A DNA stretch of 64,000 nt from Chionoecetes opilio (taxonomy: Eukaryota; Arthropoda; Malacostraca; Decapoda; Majidae): positions 300,285-364,284 of the forward strand of contig JACEEZ010020103.1 in NCBI GenBank assembly GCA_016584305.1, written 5' to 3'. Shown piece by piece: positions 47,501-51,849 of the stretch. Position numbers and translations under genes: made by a program. The notes beneath the pieces were generated by a model, which was not told where the DNA came from, ran no database searches, and saw nothing but the letters and a program-made list of their open reading frames with translations. Every line of letters begins with the position of its first letter. Within the stretch, counting starts at the first letter, position 1.

Positions 47501-48248
47501 CATTTATACTGATAAGCCATAGTTACTGTAGTCATGGACACTTTTTTTACTTGCCGATCCGATTGATGATGTTATTTTTTTGTTAACGCAATTTATGCTG
47601 GTTCTAATTTCATTTATCAGAAACTAAATATATCATGGAAACTAATGAAAACCGCCCTTCTATTGATTGTTTCATCTAAATGTTTGTCGCAAAATATTAA
47701 ATGGCGAGAGTTTTAAATTATATTGAGGTCATGCTATTTCTTCACTCCTCATAATGGCATTTCTTTAGTGTATTTACTGTTTTTTTTGGGTAATAGTATA
47801 GAACAAACATTTACGAGATAACGGTATATCATATTATCTGAAAACCATTAGGAAGGGAATAGGGGTGATGTTCTAAAATGGCAGGATCGCAAACTGGCTC
47901 CCACTGGTCTGGGGGGGTTGGCGGGGGCACGAGTAGCAAGTCCAGTATAGAGTAGCTTTGGCCATACCATATGTATGTACTTTTCTTCCACACCATGTTT
48001 TGAAGGGTCCTTCATGAGGCTTTTTCATCCATCATTGCATCAGTCACCCTAATAGCCGGCCCACACTTACCTCTGGGCGTGAAAGGGCCTCCGTGGGGTC
48101 TTCTAACACTGTCCCCTGGGGGCCCCAAGACAGCATCCAGCCTCATGAAGGAGTCCTCCATCTGGGTGTTTCTGAATTCCGACATGGCTGTGTCTCCGTG
48201 AGGCTGTGATGCACACGACACTCCCTCACTCTCCCTCTTACCCCGCAA
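14054..48248 (-). CDS. Nup107: Nuclear pore scaffold protein Nup107 (gene span; exons listed separately)
   Basis: Nup107 is a member of the Y-complex (Nup107-160), the scaffold that coats the nuclear pore membrane; its C-terminal helical region contacts Nup133. Fifteen exons were read on the minus strand by matching peptides to the family and checking AG/GT borders. Strong matches include DEVRLL-like [80 protein letters not shown] and [12 protein letters not shown]. The eleven exons from 27,716 to 14,054 are colinear with the vertebrate protein and their phases agree at every junction. About 800 codons are recovered against about 925 residues in the human protein. Oddities: in-frame TAG at 34,561 and TGA at 24,564, an exon at 46,048 out of order, and missing codons after it. 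It is either a real gene damaged by assembly error or a decaying copy; the good splice sites favour the first. Confidence 0.92.
14484..14584 (+). repeat. 39-bp tandem repeat, about 2.6 copies
   Basis: The unit starts GATCTCTATAATGATACCTC and ends TGATATAATGATAATGAAA. It lies in the last Nup107 intron and is almost perfect between copies. Confidence 0.9.
14784..14885 (-). CDS. Nup107: Nup107 exon ([12 protein letters not shown])
   Basis: 34 codons between 'ttctacag' and 'gtaagaaat', phase 0 to phase 0. [20 protein letters not shown] matches the human block [20 protein letters not shown] closely. Confidence 0.95.
15130..15610 (-). pseudogene. Unidentified coding-like relic inside a Nup107 intron
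   Basis: On the minus strand one frame is open from about 15,610 ([20 protein letters not shown]) for about 80 codons. It then passes to another frame near 15,380 that runs to 15,134 ([20 protein letters not shown] and onward). The residue mix is protein-like and not low-complexity, but I do not recognise the family. It could be a transposon coding relic or a retropseudogene. No splice sites in phase with Nup107 flank it. Confidence 0.3.
15995..16186 (-). CDS. Nup107: Nup107 exon ([13 protein letters not shown])
   Basis: 64 codons between acceptor 'tttgtctccgaccag' and donor 'gtgggaca', phase 0 on both sides. [14 protein letters not shown] matches human YNVLLFVDGGWMVD. The acidic Glu/Ala stretch that follows is longer than in vertebrates, as expected for a loop, and [10 protein letters not shown] closes the exon. 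Confidence 0.95.
16439..16648 (+). mobile_element. TTAA-flanked MITE, copy 3
   Basis: Full-length copy with TTAACTCCTTCACACCCAGA on the left and 'gggcctctagggtttaa' on the right. It sits in a Nup107 intron, antisense to the gene. Confidence 0.75.
16760..16936 (-). CDS. Nup107: Nup107 exon ([15 protein letters not shown])
   Basis: 59 codons between 'gttgttccag' and 'gtgggtag', phase 0 to 0. [10 protein letters not shown] aligns with human ETFNEWFKHM, and [20 protein letters not shown] with [20 protein letters not shown]. Confidence 0.95.
16998..17062 (-). mobile_element. LINE 3' tail fragment
   Basis: Only 'aagaacataagaaaataagg' plus the following 'cgagacctacgcgaggtagt' region remains, about 65 bp of the same LINE tail as at 12.3 kb. 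Confidence 0.6.
17083..17409. mobile_element. pogo/Tigger-like MITE with TA target site
   Basis: The left end CAGCTAAGTATTAATTATCCG is mirrored imperfectly by 'cggatgttgggaatttggctg', and a TA lies outside each end. Internal repeats of GTCGGAT(G/A) are typical of pogo-like ends. No coding frame. Confidence 0.6.
17410..18185. other. Nup107 intron sequence, no other feature
   Basis: AT-rich intron. Short 'atagactatag' style motifs recur around 17,870 and 18,070 as a weak inverted pair. Nothing else was recognised. Confidence 0.5.
18186..18305 (-). CDS. Nup107: Nup107 exon ([14 protein letters not shown])
   Basis: 40 codons between 'cttcttttgcag' and 'gtaagaaa', phase 0 to 0. [14 protein letters not shown] matches human IPQDSIAEIYNQCE, and [14 protein letters not shown] matches DNAIREHLCIRAYL. 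Confidence 0.95.
18367..18591. mobile_element. MITE with TTCGTACACAAG inverted ends
   Basis: Left CAGGGAGTTTCGTACACAAG and right CTTGTGTACGAACTGACTG form a terminal inverted repeat. The core 'ttgtttcgtac' / 'gtacgaaacaac' is repeated inside. A TA precedes the left end; the right flank does not show one. Tc1/mariner-like, non-coding. Confidence 0.55.
18734..18803. repeat. (TAGA)n microsatellite
   Basis: About 16 TAGA units with one GATG variant, followed by 'tattttattgtccacaaaaatg'. That sequence resembles a LINE tail, so the repeat may have seeded from a LINE 3' end. Confidence 0.9.
19145..19358 (+). mobile_element. TTAA-flanked MITE, copy 4
   Basis: TTAACCCCTTCACGCCCAAA on the left and TCTGGGTCTCAAGGGGTTAA on the right: intact ends with flanking TTAA. 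Confidence 0.85.
19393..20858. mobile_element. pogo/Tigger-like non-autonomous element, 1.47 kb
   Basis: CAGGGAGGTCCCGAAGATACG on the left and its near mirror CGTATAACGGGACCTCCCTG on the right, each flanked by TA. Inside are a ~40-bp poly(A) at 19,518 and an internal direct duplication ('tttagtaggaaagcgaggac' type blocks near 19,590 and 19,785). A GC-rich 'gccgccgccagcgg' block and many 'tctcgtat' motifs also occur. No transposase frame remains. Confidence 0.7.
21040..21206 (-). pseudogene. RTE-like LINE relic ([15 protein letters not shown])
   Basis: Reading the minus strand gives [20 protein letters not shown] followed by LRYMAGITW. This is the post-RT block of RTE-type LINEs, preceded by a damaged VLLYG. 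Only about 55 codons survive, with stops. Confidence 0.6.
21311..21524 (+). mobile_element. TTAA-flanked MITE, copy 5
   Basis: Full-length: TTAACCCCTTCATGCCCAGA to GGGCCTCAGGGGGTTAA. It lies about 40 bp from the donor side of the next Nup107 exon. Confidence 0.85.
21560..21758 (-). CDS. Nup107: Nup107 exon ([16 protein letters not shown])
   Basis: Starts one base into a codon after 'cattccttcag' and ends in phase 0 at 'gtaagga'. Its 66 full codons include [20 protein letters not shown], close to human [20 protein letters not shown]. The single leading G completes an AG left by the 24.5-kb exon to give Arg. Confidence 0.95.
21791..21940 (+). mobile_element. LINE 3' end fragment
   Basis: 'gagctttaaagggaggctag' then 'catggatggggatgaaagg' and the (TTCTTATG) tail: the same CR1/L2-like 3' end as at 2.7 kb, plus strand. 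Confidence 0.65.
22315..22512 (+). pseudogene. THAP-domain zinc finger fragment of a P-type transposase
   Basis: Starts at an ATG with [11 protein letters not shown], giving the first Cys pair (Cx4C), then TPEKVFI and a TAA. After a frame change come PKDKKKRKQ, a TGA, then [20 protein letters not shown] with HF following. The CxxH pair, the central Trp and the preceding PEKVF are THAP hallmarks. Two stops and one frameshift mean it cannot make protein. It lies 260 bp inside the left terminal repeat, as expected for the transposase N-terminus. Confidence 0.75.
22690..23000 (-). repeat. CCTAACC-rich repeat block
   Basis: 'cacccccctcccctcctta' followed by several CTAACCTAACC units. This is the reverse orientation of the block at 49.7-49.9 kb ('ggtctggaggaaaaataggg'), so it belongs to the same dispersed repeat. 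Confidence 0.6.
23008..23278 (-). repeat. Left arm of a ~265-bp inverted repeat
   Basis: Pairs with 23,340-23,603. On the minus strand it encodes the same peptide as the other arm does on the plus strand ([16 protein letters not shown] and onward), differing mainly by a short insertion. The spacer is about 60 bp. The near-identity suggests a recent or gene-converted palindrome. The peptide has no known domain and I do not call it a gene. Confidence 0.9.
23340..23603 (+). repeat. Right arm of the inverted repeat
   Basis: Reverse complement of 23,008-23,278 with few differences. It ends in 'ctagctatacatgtcattgc' style sequence shared by both arms. Confidence 0.9.
24177..24336. mobile_element. 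160-bp MITE with 28-bp terminal inverted repeats
   Basis: GTACTATGGGTAAAACAAGT at the left and ACTTGTTTTACCCATAGTAC at the right are exact mirrors, and the match continues inward to GCACCGA with one mismatch. TA is present just inside both ends, compatible with a mariner-type TA site. Confidence 0.75.
24514..24710 (-). CDS. Nup107: Nup107 exon with an in-frame TGA
   Basis: From acceptor 'aatatttcag' to donor 'gtaaca', entering phase 0 and leaving with AG, which joins the G of the next exon. It encodes [14 protein letters not shown], then [11 protein letters not shown], a TGA at 24,564-24,566, then [16 protein letters not shown]. The part after the stop still matches human DLDVATITKTVVENIR, and the phase fit to the next exon requires reading through. 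The stop is therefore a point change inside a real exon, either a sequencing error or a null allele. A GTAGG just after the TGA could act as an earlier donor but breaks the phase. Confidence 0.9.
24904..25054. mobile_element. 150-bp palindromic MITE next to a Nup107 exon
   Basis: TTTCAGAAAGTCGATAAACG and CGCTTATCGACTTTCTGAAA are outer mirrors. 'aaaatggcttcaaac' and 'gtttgaagccatttt' pair further in. It ends 46 bp from the exon donor at 25,100. Confidence 0.7.
25100..25370 (-). CDS. Nup107: Nup107 exon ([15 protein letters not shown])
   Basis: One base plus 90 codons between 'tttcttccag' and 'gtcagttg'. [27 protein letters not shown] and [14 protein letters not shown] match human EKVFEELQ, YHIVQKFLILGDIDGLMD and HLLRFMTHLILFFR in the helical middle of Nup107. 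The leading A completes the codon begun in the 26.6-kb exon. Confidence 0.96.
25525..25734 (+). mobile_element. TTAA-flanked MITE, copy 6
   Basis: The left end is slightly shortened (TTAACCTTCACCCAGATC) and the right end is intact (GGGCGTCAAGGGGTTAA). Located in a Nup107 intron. Confidence 0.8.
26107..26316 (+). mobile_element. TTAA-flanked MITE, copy 7
   Basis: Both ends intact: TTAACCCCTTCACGCCCAGA and TCTGGGTCTCAAGGGGTTAA. The distance to the previous copy is only about 370 bp. Confidence 0.88.
26643..26885 (-). CDS. Nup107: Nup107 exon ([16 protein letters not shown])
   Basis: Begins after 'ccttgcagag' with one base completing Arg and ends GAAAA before 'gtatgtg', phase 2. [46 protein letters not shown] and LPKEYPEE match human [46 protein letters not shown] and LPREYLGA. 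This is the most conserved Nup107 block and the anchor for the family call. Confidence 0.97.
27230..27420 (-). CDS. Nup107: Nup107 exon ([16 protein letters not shown])
   Basis: 63 codons plus two bases between 'aactttcag' and 'gtagaaag'. [18 protein letters not shown] and [18 protein letters not shown] match human EDEVRLLKYLFTLIRAGM and QAWRAATLEGWKLYHDPN. Confidence 0.97.
27606..27716 (-). CDS. Nup107: Nup107 exon ([19 protein letters not shown])
   Basis: 37 codons, phase 0 to 0, between 'catctctttcag' and 'gtaggata'. [20 protein letters not shown] then DLDQ matches human [20 protein letters not shown] then DLDR. The exon that should precede it, carrying the human 'QRDSLVRQSQLVVDWLE' region, was not found. 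Confidence 0.95.
27735..27890 (+). mobile_element. LINE 3' tail, GATAATAAAATCATTATT type
   Basis: 'ctgtatgcctccgggcgata' followed by ATAAAATCATTATTATTATT is a typical LINE 3' end with a short ATT tail. It stops exactly where the Helitron end CTAG begins. Confidence 0.45.
27891..28516 (-). mobile_element. Helitron-like element, minus strand, near complete
   Basis: The 3' terminus (plus strand CTAGCCGCAAAG then CGCCCTCCGGGCG) shows the Helitron pattern: a GC hairpin about 10 bp inside a CTAG end, with no inverted repeat of the ends. The 5' end is the AATAAAAGCGAAAGTGTG motif followed by a CA repeat. Its middle is a degenerate ACCCATCACCCATTCACTC array. No Rep/helicase coding, so non-autonomous. 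It lies in a Nup107 intron. Confidence 0.7.
28804..29145 (+). mobile_element. Helitron-like 3' ends in tandem, with flanking 50-bp duplication
   Basis: Two successive 3' segments ('gccctccgcaggagctagcc' and the GC hairpin) are present; the second ends in TTTGCGGCTAG at 29,145. The 50-bp sequence 'ttcatctagttgtgatttgc' with its surroundings occurs both before (28,804-28,856) and after (29,146-29,195). Confidence 0.65.
29194..29452 (-). pseudogene. LINE RT C-terminal relic
   Basis: On the minus strand, frames give [13 protein letters not shown], then WLPIHNH, then HGFKAKLDN and a GDGTM-like end. This is the common C-terminus of CR1/L2-like LINE proteins. Several stops and shifts. Confidence 0.5.
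29453..29660 (+). mobile_element. TTAA-flanked MITE, copy 8
   Basis: TTAACCACTTCACGTCCAGA to GGGCCTCAAGGGGTTAA, ends intact apart from two changes. A second, indel-rich version of this copy is at 31,711-31,870. Confidence 0.8.
29703..29871 (+). mobile_element. TTAA MITE, copy 9, truncated on the right
   Basis: The left end is intact (TTAACCCCTTCACGCCCAGA). The copy stops after 'attgtctaatggta', exactly where a CAGGTTGACCATCACTAATC pogo-like end starts, so the later element cut it. Confidence 0.75.
29872..30178 (+). mobile_element. pogo/Tigger-like element, left part
   Basis: CAGGTTGACCATCACTAATC then CGGCAATCAATATTTCGGTG resembles Tigger-type left ends that begin CAG and carry TCCGG motifs. 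No matching right end follows; the sequence switches to error-rich DNA at about 30,178. Confidence 0.45.
30179..31870. other. Indel-rich second copy of 27.9-29.65 kb
   Basis: Blocks occur in the same order as in the clean locus: the Helitron body, 'gattccacttcaggcaaaag', the hairpin-CTAG ends, the LINE relic and the MITE. Single-base insertions and deletions fall every 5-15 bases. Such dense, evenly spread indels fit raw long-read sequence left in a gap rather than biological decay. Short open frames here have no meaning. Confidence 0.8.
31886..34240 (+). repeat. 32-bp minisatellite, about 72 copies
   Basis: The unit is TATTATCTTACTTTATACAG followed by AGATAAACAGTG; a common variant has AGCTAGACAGTG. 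The first ~450 bp are clean. After about 32,390 copies begin to lose single bases, and after 33,370 they are badly broken. The unit is open in one frame (LSYFIQR..), but this is coincidence. There are no spacers, so not a CRISPR array. Confidence 0.95.
34408..34575 (-). CDS. Nup107: Nup107 exon with an in-frame TAG
   Basis: 56 codons between 'gtttcctcag' and 'gtgagaga', phase 0 to 0. It reads VLFS, then TAG (34,561-34,563), then [40 protein letters not shown] and onward. Human has MFSDFLQSF at this point, so the stop replaces an acidic residue. The error-rich second copy of this exon near 36.1 kb has GAG there, which argues that TAG is a base error or a minor allele. Confidence 0.85.
34631..34840 (-). 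mobile_element. TTAA-flanked MITE, minus orientation
   Basis: Starts TTAACCCCTTCACACCCAGA then ACGTAATTTCC, and ends GGTCGTGAAGGGTTAA. One of only two copies in the window in this orientation. Confidence 0.85.
34850..35330. other. Clean intron sequence, no feature
   Basis: Unique-looking DNA lying between a clean MITE copy and an error-rich stretch of the 32-bp minisatellite. No exon signals found. Confidence 0.5.
35331..35840 (+). repeat. Error-rich continuation of the 32-bp minisatellite
   Basis: Recognisable CTTACTTTATACAGAGC units with frequent single-base losses, separated from the main array by the exon-bearing stretch at 34.2-35.3 kb. Confidence 0.8.
35841..36450 (-). pseudogene. Indel-rich second copy of the 34.25-34.9 kb Nup107 segment
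   Basis: It follows the order of the clean copy: the sequence before the donor, the exon (about 36,012-36,166), and the minus-oriented MITE (about 36,210-36,400). Small indels run throughout and shift the exon frame several times. It keeps 'ctccgag' where the clean copy has the stop. It is most likely unpolished read sequence. Confidence 0.75.
36599..37490. mobile_element. Foldback element, ~890 bp, arms over 420 bp
   Basis: TTAAAGTAATCGTCCAGACC on the left and GGTCTGGACGATTACTTTAA on the right are exact mirrors. The match continues inward over about 420 bp to a GC-rich centre with 'gagagccgcgcggtgtgaaa' and its mirror. No coding. Outer TTAA could be the target site. It lies in a Nup107 intron. 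Confidence 0.85.
37675..37886 (+). mobile_element. TTAA-flanked MITE, copy 11
   Basis: Intact: TTAACCCCTTCACGCCCAGA to TCTGGGTCTCAAGGGGTTAA. Confidence 0.88.
37988..38590 (-). mobile_element. Helitron-like element, complete, minus strand
   Basis: Read on the minus strand it begins TCTATATTAATAAAAGCG and ends with the hairpin CGCCCGGAGGGCG, a short spacer and CTAG. The base outside is A before TC and T after CTAG, the insertion site expected for Helitrons. About 600 bp, no coding. The interior holds CA repeats, a poly(A)-like block at 38,386 and a CACCCATTCACTC array. Confidence 0.8.
38649..38923 (+). CDS. Possible signal-peptide first exon (weak)
   Basis: From ATG the frame gives MWWRGGGG, a hydrophobic run [16 protein letters not shown] and then a non-repetitive 55-residue tail with [20 protein letters not shown], up to CACAG before 'gttgta', a usable donor. 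The start would be a secreted or membrane protein leader. The hydrophobic run comes from a TTCTTC-rich low-complexity tract, so it may be chance. The exon would lie on the opposite strand to Nup107, 33 bp from a Nup107 exon. No homology recognised. Confidence 0.25.
38956..39088 (-). CDS. Nup107: Nup107 N-terminal-region exon ([17 protein letters not shown])
   Basis: Ends at CACAG before 'gtaaga', phase 0. [20 protein letters not shown] then DPGVKATQ aligns with human [20 protein letters not shown]. The acceptor is either of two AGs three bases apart (39,088 or 39,085). The entry phase needs two bases from the previous exon, which the 48.1-kb exon does not supply, so at least one exon between them is missing. 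Confidence 0.8.
39225..39433 (+). mobile_element. TTAA-flanked MITE, copy 12, error-rich interior
   Basis: The ends are intact (TTAACCCCTTCATGCCCAGA, TCTGGGTCTCAAGGGGTTAA). The middle has several indels not seen in other copies, marking where sequence quality falls. Confidence 0.75.
39482..39663 (+). repeat. Copia element 5' LTR
   Basis: Begins TGTTAG and ends TTTTAACA (TG..CA). It includes 'tatgcgcgcccgccggggga' and 'gtggagtcaaaaggggaag', both shared with the 3' LTR. Confidence 0.7.
43858..44040 (+). repeat. Copia element 3' LTR
   Basis: Begins TGTTAG and ends TTATAACA, and matches 39,482-39,663 with many small indels. A purine run 'aaagaaaagaaaaaaaaaa' about 30 bp upstream could be the polypurine tract. 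Confidence 0.7.
44041..44639. other. Intron or intergenic sequence, no feature
   Basis: AT-rich and apparently clean. No exon, repeat end or coding frame recognised. Confidence 0.45.
44640..45560 (+). repeat. ~51-bp minisatellite, about 18 copies
   Basis: The unit reads GATGGAAGGATTGAGTGCTG, TAGTACATGAGAGAGAGGCT and then ATGCAAGGTGA. Copies from 44,780 to 45,130 carry many indels; those at 45,190-45,550 are clean. The complementary strand stays open ([13 protein letters not shown]), which is a by-product. Confidence 0.9.
45815..45890 (+). mobile_element. LINE 3' tail fragment
   Basis: 'caggaactaccacgtgtaga', 'gcctcttgtagcttcctta' and a TTCTATGTTCTTATG tail: the CR1/L2-like tail again. Confidence 0.6.
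46048..46137 (-). CDS. Nup107: Nup107 exon found out of protein order
   Basis: 30 codons between 'tttttttgcag' and a GTTAGT donor, phase 0 entry. [20 protein letters not shown] aligns with human [20 protein letters not shown], which in the protein follows the segment encoded at 34.4 kb. On this strand it lies 7 kb before the DDPG exon and 11.5 kb before the 34.4-kb exon, so genomic and protein order disagree. The match is short but the Trp and Leu-Leu spacing is good. Confidence 0.6.
46793..47973. mobile_element. AT-rich foldback element, copy A, with a partly duplicated right arm
   Basis: Outer arms pair: 'actactctatactggacttg' on the left with 'caagtccagtatagagtagc' on the right. Inner arms carry 'gtaaatgtttgttctataat' and its mirror. 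The arm segment 'ttctaattcatttatcagaa' to 'tagaacaacatttacgaag' appears once cleanly (47,260-47,515) and again with many indels (47,540-47,815). Non-coding, in a Nup107 intron. Confidence 0.75.
48071..48248 (-). CDS. Nup107: Putative Nup107 N-terminal exon
   Basis: An acceptor 'atcatttcag' and a donor 'gtaagtg' bracket an open frame with ATG at 48,185: [20 protein letters not shown], then a GGPFTPR end. A TPxR-like FTP motif and a disordered, Pro/Arg-rich N-terminus fit Nup107, and the place and strand fit. The frame is also open upstream of the ATG, so the start is not settled. The donor phase (1) does not match the exon at 39.0 kb. Confidence 0.45.
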
Positions 48249-49260
48249 CTGAAATGATGCCATCATTGCCATTATCATTATTGAAAGTTTAGACCTAGAA
48301 AGGGATATAAAAAAGCATAGTCATGTAAATAGAGTTTAGCATACTAAATGGGCTAAACTACAACTTTTTATTACAAAACACGGGTTTTTTAGAGTAAATT
48401 TCAAAGTAAATCTTTTGAGTTCAATAATAATCACTTTCAAATGAAAAACAATTCAGTTACTACATGCATCTTGCTGCGCAGCAATTGTACTGTTTCATGG
48501 TTCTCAGGAGAATCAACAAGTTTGATTATTTTGCCTGTTTAGCTTTGAAAATTGAATGATTTTGTTGCATTTACTCCACAAAATTATTTAAACCATAAGG
48601 CAGTAAAATGGATCTGGAAAGTTAATTATGTACCTTCAGAGTTTTGAGAGGAATAATTTTTAAGAGAGACTAGGCACTGGCTATATGCACCATGGTGGGA
48701 GCAGATTCTTCTGCTTCTTTCCTCGCCACCATTGATATTATATTTTTGCAATGTCTCTAATGTACACTAGGGTCTCATTTTTGACAACTAATTGGTGCTG
48801 GAAAAAGCTTGCCAAATACAAATTCACCAGATGTGAATAATTAGGACTTAGGTAAATGGTTATTTGGTACCAGAGCCCTGAGAGAATAAACCCTTTTACA
48901 GAGAGTAAACCAGACGTTGGCGGCGCCATCCAGACATGGCAGCCGGGCAATTAAGCACCCTCTGATTCGCTTATTTAACCTAAATAACTAAACCAAACCT
49001 ATCCTAAACCAAACCTAAACATAACCTAAAAATTACCTCGCCAAACCTAAACGTAACCCACCAACTCCTGCGGAATATCAACCTAGCTTTTTTTCCGTGC
49101 AAACATCTGTAGTGTTTTTGCAATTCGAAAAAGTGATAAATATTTTAAAATACACTTTTTGGTACTCAAGTTTGTTACCAGGTTAGGTTAGTAAATATTT
49201 TGGGGAGAGTCTCACTAGGAGGTTATAAGTGAGGTTAGGGTTAGGGGTATTAGTTCGGAA
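48249..49260. other. Gene-free stretch upstream of the putative N-terminal exon
   Basis: AT-rich to about 48,900, then CCTAAAC-type units at 48,980-49,060. No upstream exon or promoter motif could be assigned. Confidence 0.4.
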
Positions 49261-49269
49261 GTGGGCTTT

Positions 49270-51110
49270 CAAAAGTCCTAGGATGCTTACCTACATCATC
49301 GGTAGATTTCTTCATTCTGAGTGTTTTGAACCCCCTTTTCCATGGCGCAATTGAATAATATTGGCGTTACATGTAGTACTACCGAAAATCTACAATCATT
49401 TCAGCCAGAAACGGTTAAGTTAGGTTAAATCAGAACATGTTGGGTTAGGTTAGAGGTGGAGTTTGGTTTAGCAACAGATAATATATAAAATAAAAAATAA
49501 ATACTATCGTAGTGCGAAACGGAGCAAGGTTTGCGGTGCGGGCCAGGAGGGGCCCTAATTTTTAGGGCACCCTCCACACCTGTAAATATAAATTTATTTC
49601 AGACAAAAACGAGTGCCCGATTCATTCAAAACACATCAAAACTATTCAGGAAAACTTTAAGTTTCGGCCTCGAAATCGGTGAAAGCCCACTACCGAAATT
49701 TTACCAGGTTAGGTTACGTAAAGTTAGATTAGTAATATTAACCATATTCTATATTTGAGGGGTCCTGGGGGGTCGTTTAGGGGGGTGAAGGGGGCATCTC
49801 TCCCCCACTTTATAAAACTACGTTTTAGAGGTATCTGAAGGCATCTGTGAGGGTCTGGAGGAAAAATAGGGGTAAAATTCTAGTGTTTGCCCATACTCCC
49901 CCACTTCCCCCAAACAAGTTTGGGGACCTGTGGGAATGCGGGGTTTTCAGGTGGGGAACAAATTATGCATCGGAAACATGTAATTTAAGAGTTGTGTAGG
50001 GGGATACAATTCCCTAGATCTAGGGTCATTTCCTTATATCTAGAGAAATTTGCCTAACCAAAATTAACCTAACCTAACCTAGCCTGACCCACCGATAGCC
50101 TACCCTAACCTAAACAAATCTAACCTAACCTCCTAGCGGGGGATTAGGGGGTTCTCGACACTTAGGTCATCATTCTGTGAGGATCGTCAGGTTCACACGT
50201 TTCTGGACTCAAGAAGAAATCCGAAGAAATCCAATACATTTTCCCTAGATCTAGGGAATTTTTTCAACATCCCTAACTCAAAAACTATGTGGTTGCGACG
50301 CATATTTTGTATCCCAGCCAAATATCCCGCATTCCCCCAGGTCCCCAAGCTTGTTTTGTGGGAGAGGGGGAGTATGGGCAAACACTAGAATAATACCAAC
50401 CAAACCCTACCTCTAACCTAACATAACCTAATCTGATTTAGGTAAAACTTTGGAAGAAGTCCTTCACCCCTATCTTTTTTTTCTTCCCCCTATAGCCAAC
50501 AAGCCTGGGGAACTGGCGGGAATACGGGGTTTTTGGGTGGGGGAAGCAAATATAAGTGATTTATGGCTCCCAAAAAAATCATCAAAGTCACTATATGTAA
50601 AAATCTAACCTAACCTAACCTTAACCACAAAGTATACCTAACCTAACCTTAACCACAAAGTATACCTAACCTAACCTAACCTTAACCACAAAGTATACCT
50701 AACCTAACCTTAACCACAAAGTATACCTAACCTAACCTAACCTTAACCACAAAGTATACCTAACCTTAACCACAAAGTATACCTAACCTAACCTAACTGG
50801 ACTTAGAATTTTTTGAGGCACCTCGTATTTCACAGCGGCCGTGTGGGTTAACCAAGGCTGAGCGCACGCTGGAACCTTTACAGATGTGAAGTACAATAAG
50901 CATACAATACAGTGCGATAGTTCATTTCAGTCAAAGCCGGAAGGATGAGTTCCAAAGTATTTCCCCGATTTAACCTAACTTAACCGTTTCTGGGTGAAAT
51001 AACTAGATTTTCGGTAGTGTATGTATCGCCATTATTATTCAATTGCGCCATGGGAAATGGGATTCAAAAGACTCAGAATAAAGAAATCTATACGATGAGG
51101 CAGGTTAGAA
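49270..51110. mobile_element. Large inverted-repeat element with CCTAA-rich interior
   Basis: The left arm (about 49,285-49,440: 'gtagatttcttcattctgag', 'ccatggcgcaattgaataat', 'aaacggttaagttagg') is mirrored by the right arm (about 50,970-51,100: 'cctaacttaaccgtttctgg', 'attattcaattgcgccatgg', 'ctcagaataaagaaatctat'). The interior contains 'ggtctggaggaaaaataggg', TTAGG/CCTAA clusters and a minisatellite. No transposase frame. Confidence 0.65.
50600..50795 (-). repeat. ~28-bp minisatellite built on CCTAA units
   Basis: About seven units of CTAACCTTAACCACAAAGTA plus TACCTAAC, with unit length varying by one CCTAA. CCTAA is the complement of the arthropod telomere repeat TTAGG, but the array is interstitial and mixed with other sequence. 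Confidence 0.85.
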
Positions 51111-51849
51111 TTGTCAGGCTCGAGAATGACCTCAATCATAATAATGATACCCCCAAACCTTGGTTCTGATACATCCACATCTACCAATGAAAATAGGAGG
51201 TGCTTCAGGGAACATACACACGCTCAGTTACGATGAAGTATGCAATCAGTGATCCAGGGCAGGAATACCTTCAGCAAGGGAAGTAATGACGGGAAGAGGA
51301 GGGTGTAATGTGCCACAGTCCACACTCCGGGGGTCGCGTGTGTCTGCTCTGCCGCCGAGTCTTCAAAACAACACCACACAGCGTTACCAACGCAGAGGGA
51401 GAGGCTGTCACTGTTACCAAAGTACAAAATACCATGGGTACCAAGGATAGTATATATACTATCCTTGATGGGTACTCTGACTGTTACCACACAAAATTAG
51501 GACTGACACACGATCAAAACAATCTCCAAAATGCATGATTGAATACCGTACTTCTAAGATCCTAATTATTACATAGCATTTTCTGTCTTTTCTGATCAAG
51601 GAGGTTTAACAAGAGCAATTAAAAGTCTGTCTTCACCTTAACTATTTGTCTTTAAATCTTGGGAATATCTATTATGTTACTTGAAATTCTTATACTTATT
51701 TTATAATATTAATTAACGTATTCAATTTTTTGCAGAAAAATCTTCTATTAATTTTGGTGGCTTACCTAGGTACCCTATTTCGTAGGTAGCCTATTTCGTT
51801 GTAGGGGTCCACAGGTGGAAAAGTGACTGGAAAAGGGGGAATGGGACAA
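51111..51849. other. Gene-free stretch with a short palindrome
   Basis: At 51,444-51,467 AAGGATAGTATATATACTATCCTT is a perfect palindrome of 24 bp. A frame around 51,320-51,420 has a CLLCRRVF motif but no further zinc-finger support. Nothing else. Confidence 0.4.

Noticed and set aside
50600..50795. A true telomere or telomere-proximal array
   Set aside because: CCTAA units are mixed with other sequence in an interstitial inverted-repeat element, with genes and repeats on both sides.
51308..51538. A zinc-finger exon with CLLCRRVF
   Set aside because: Only one Cys pair, no His/Cys partners at finger spacing, and the frame then runs through a palindrome.
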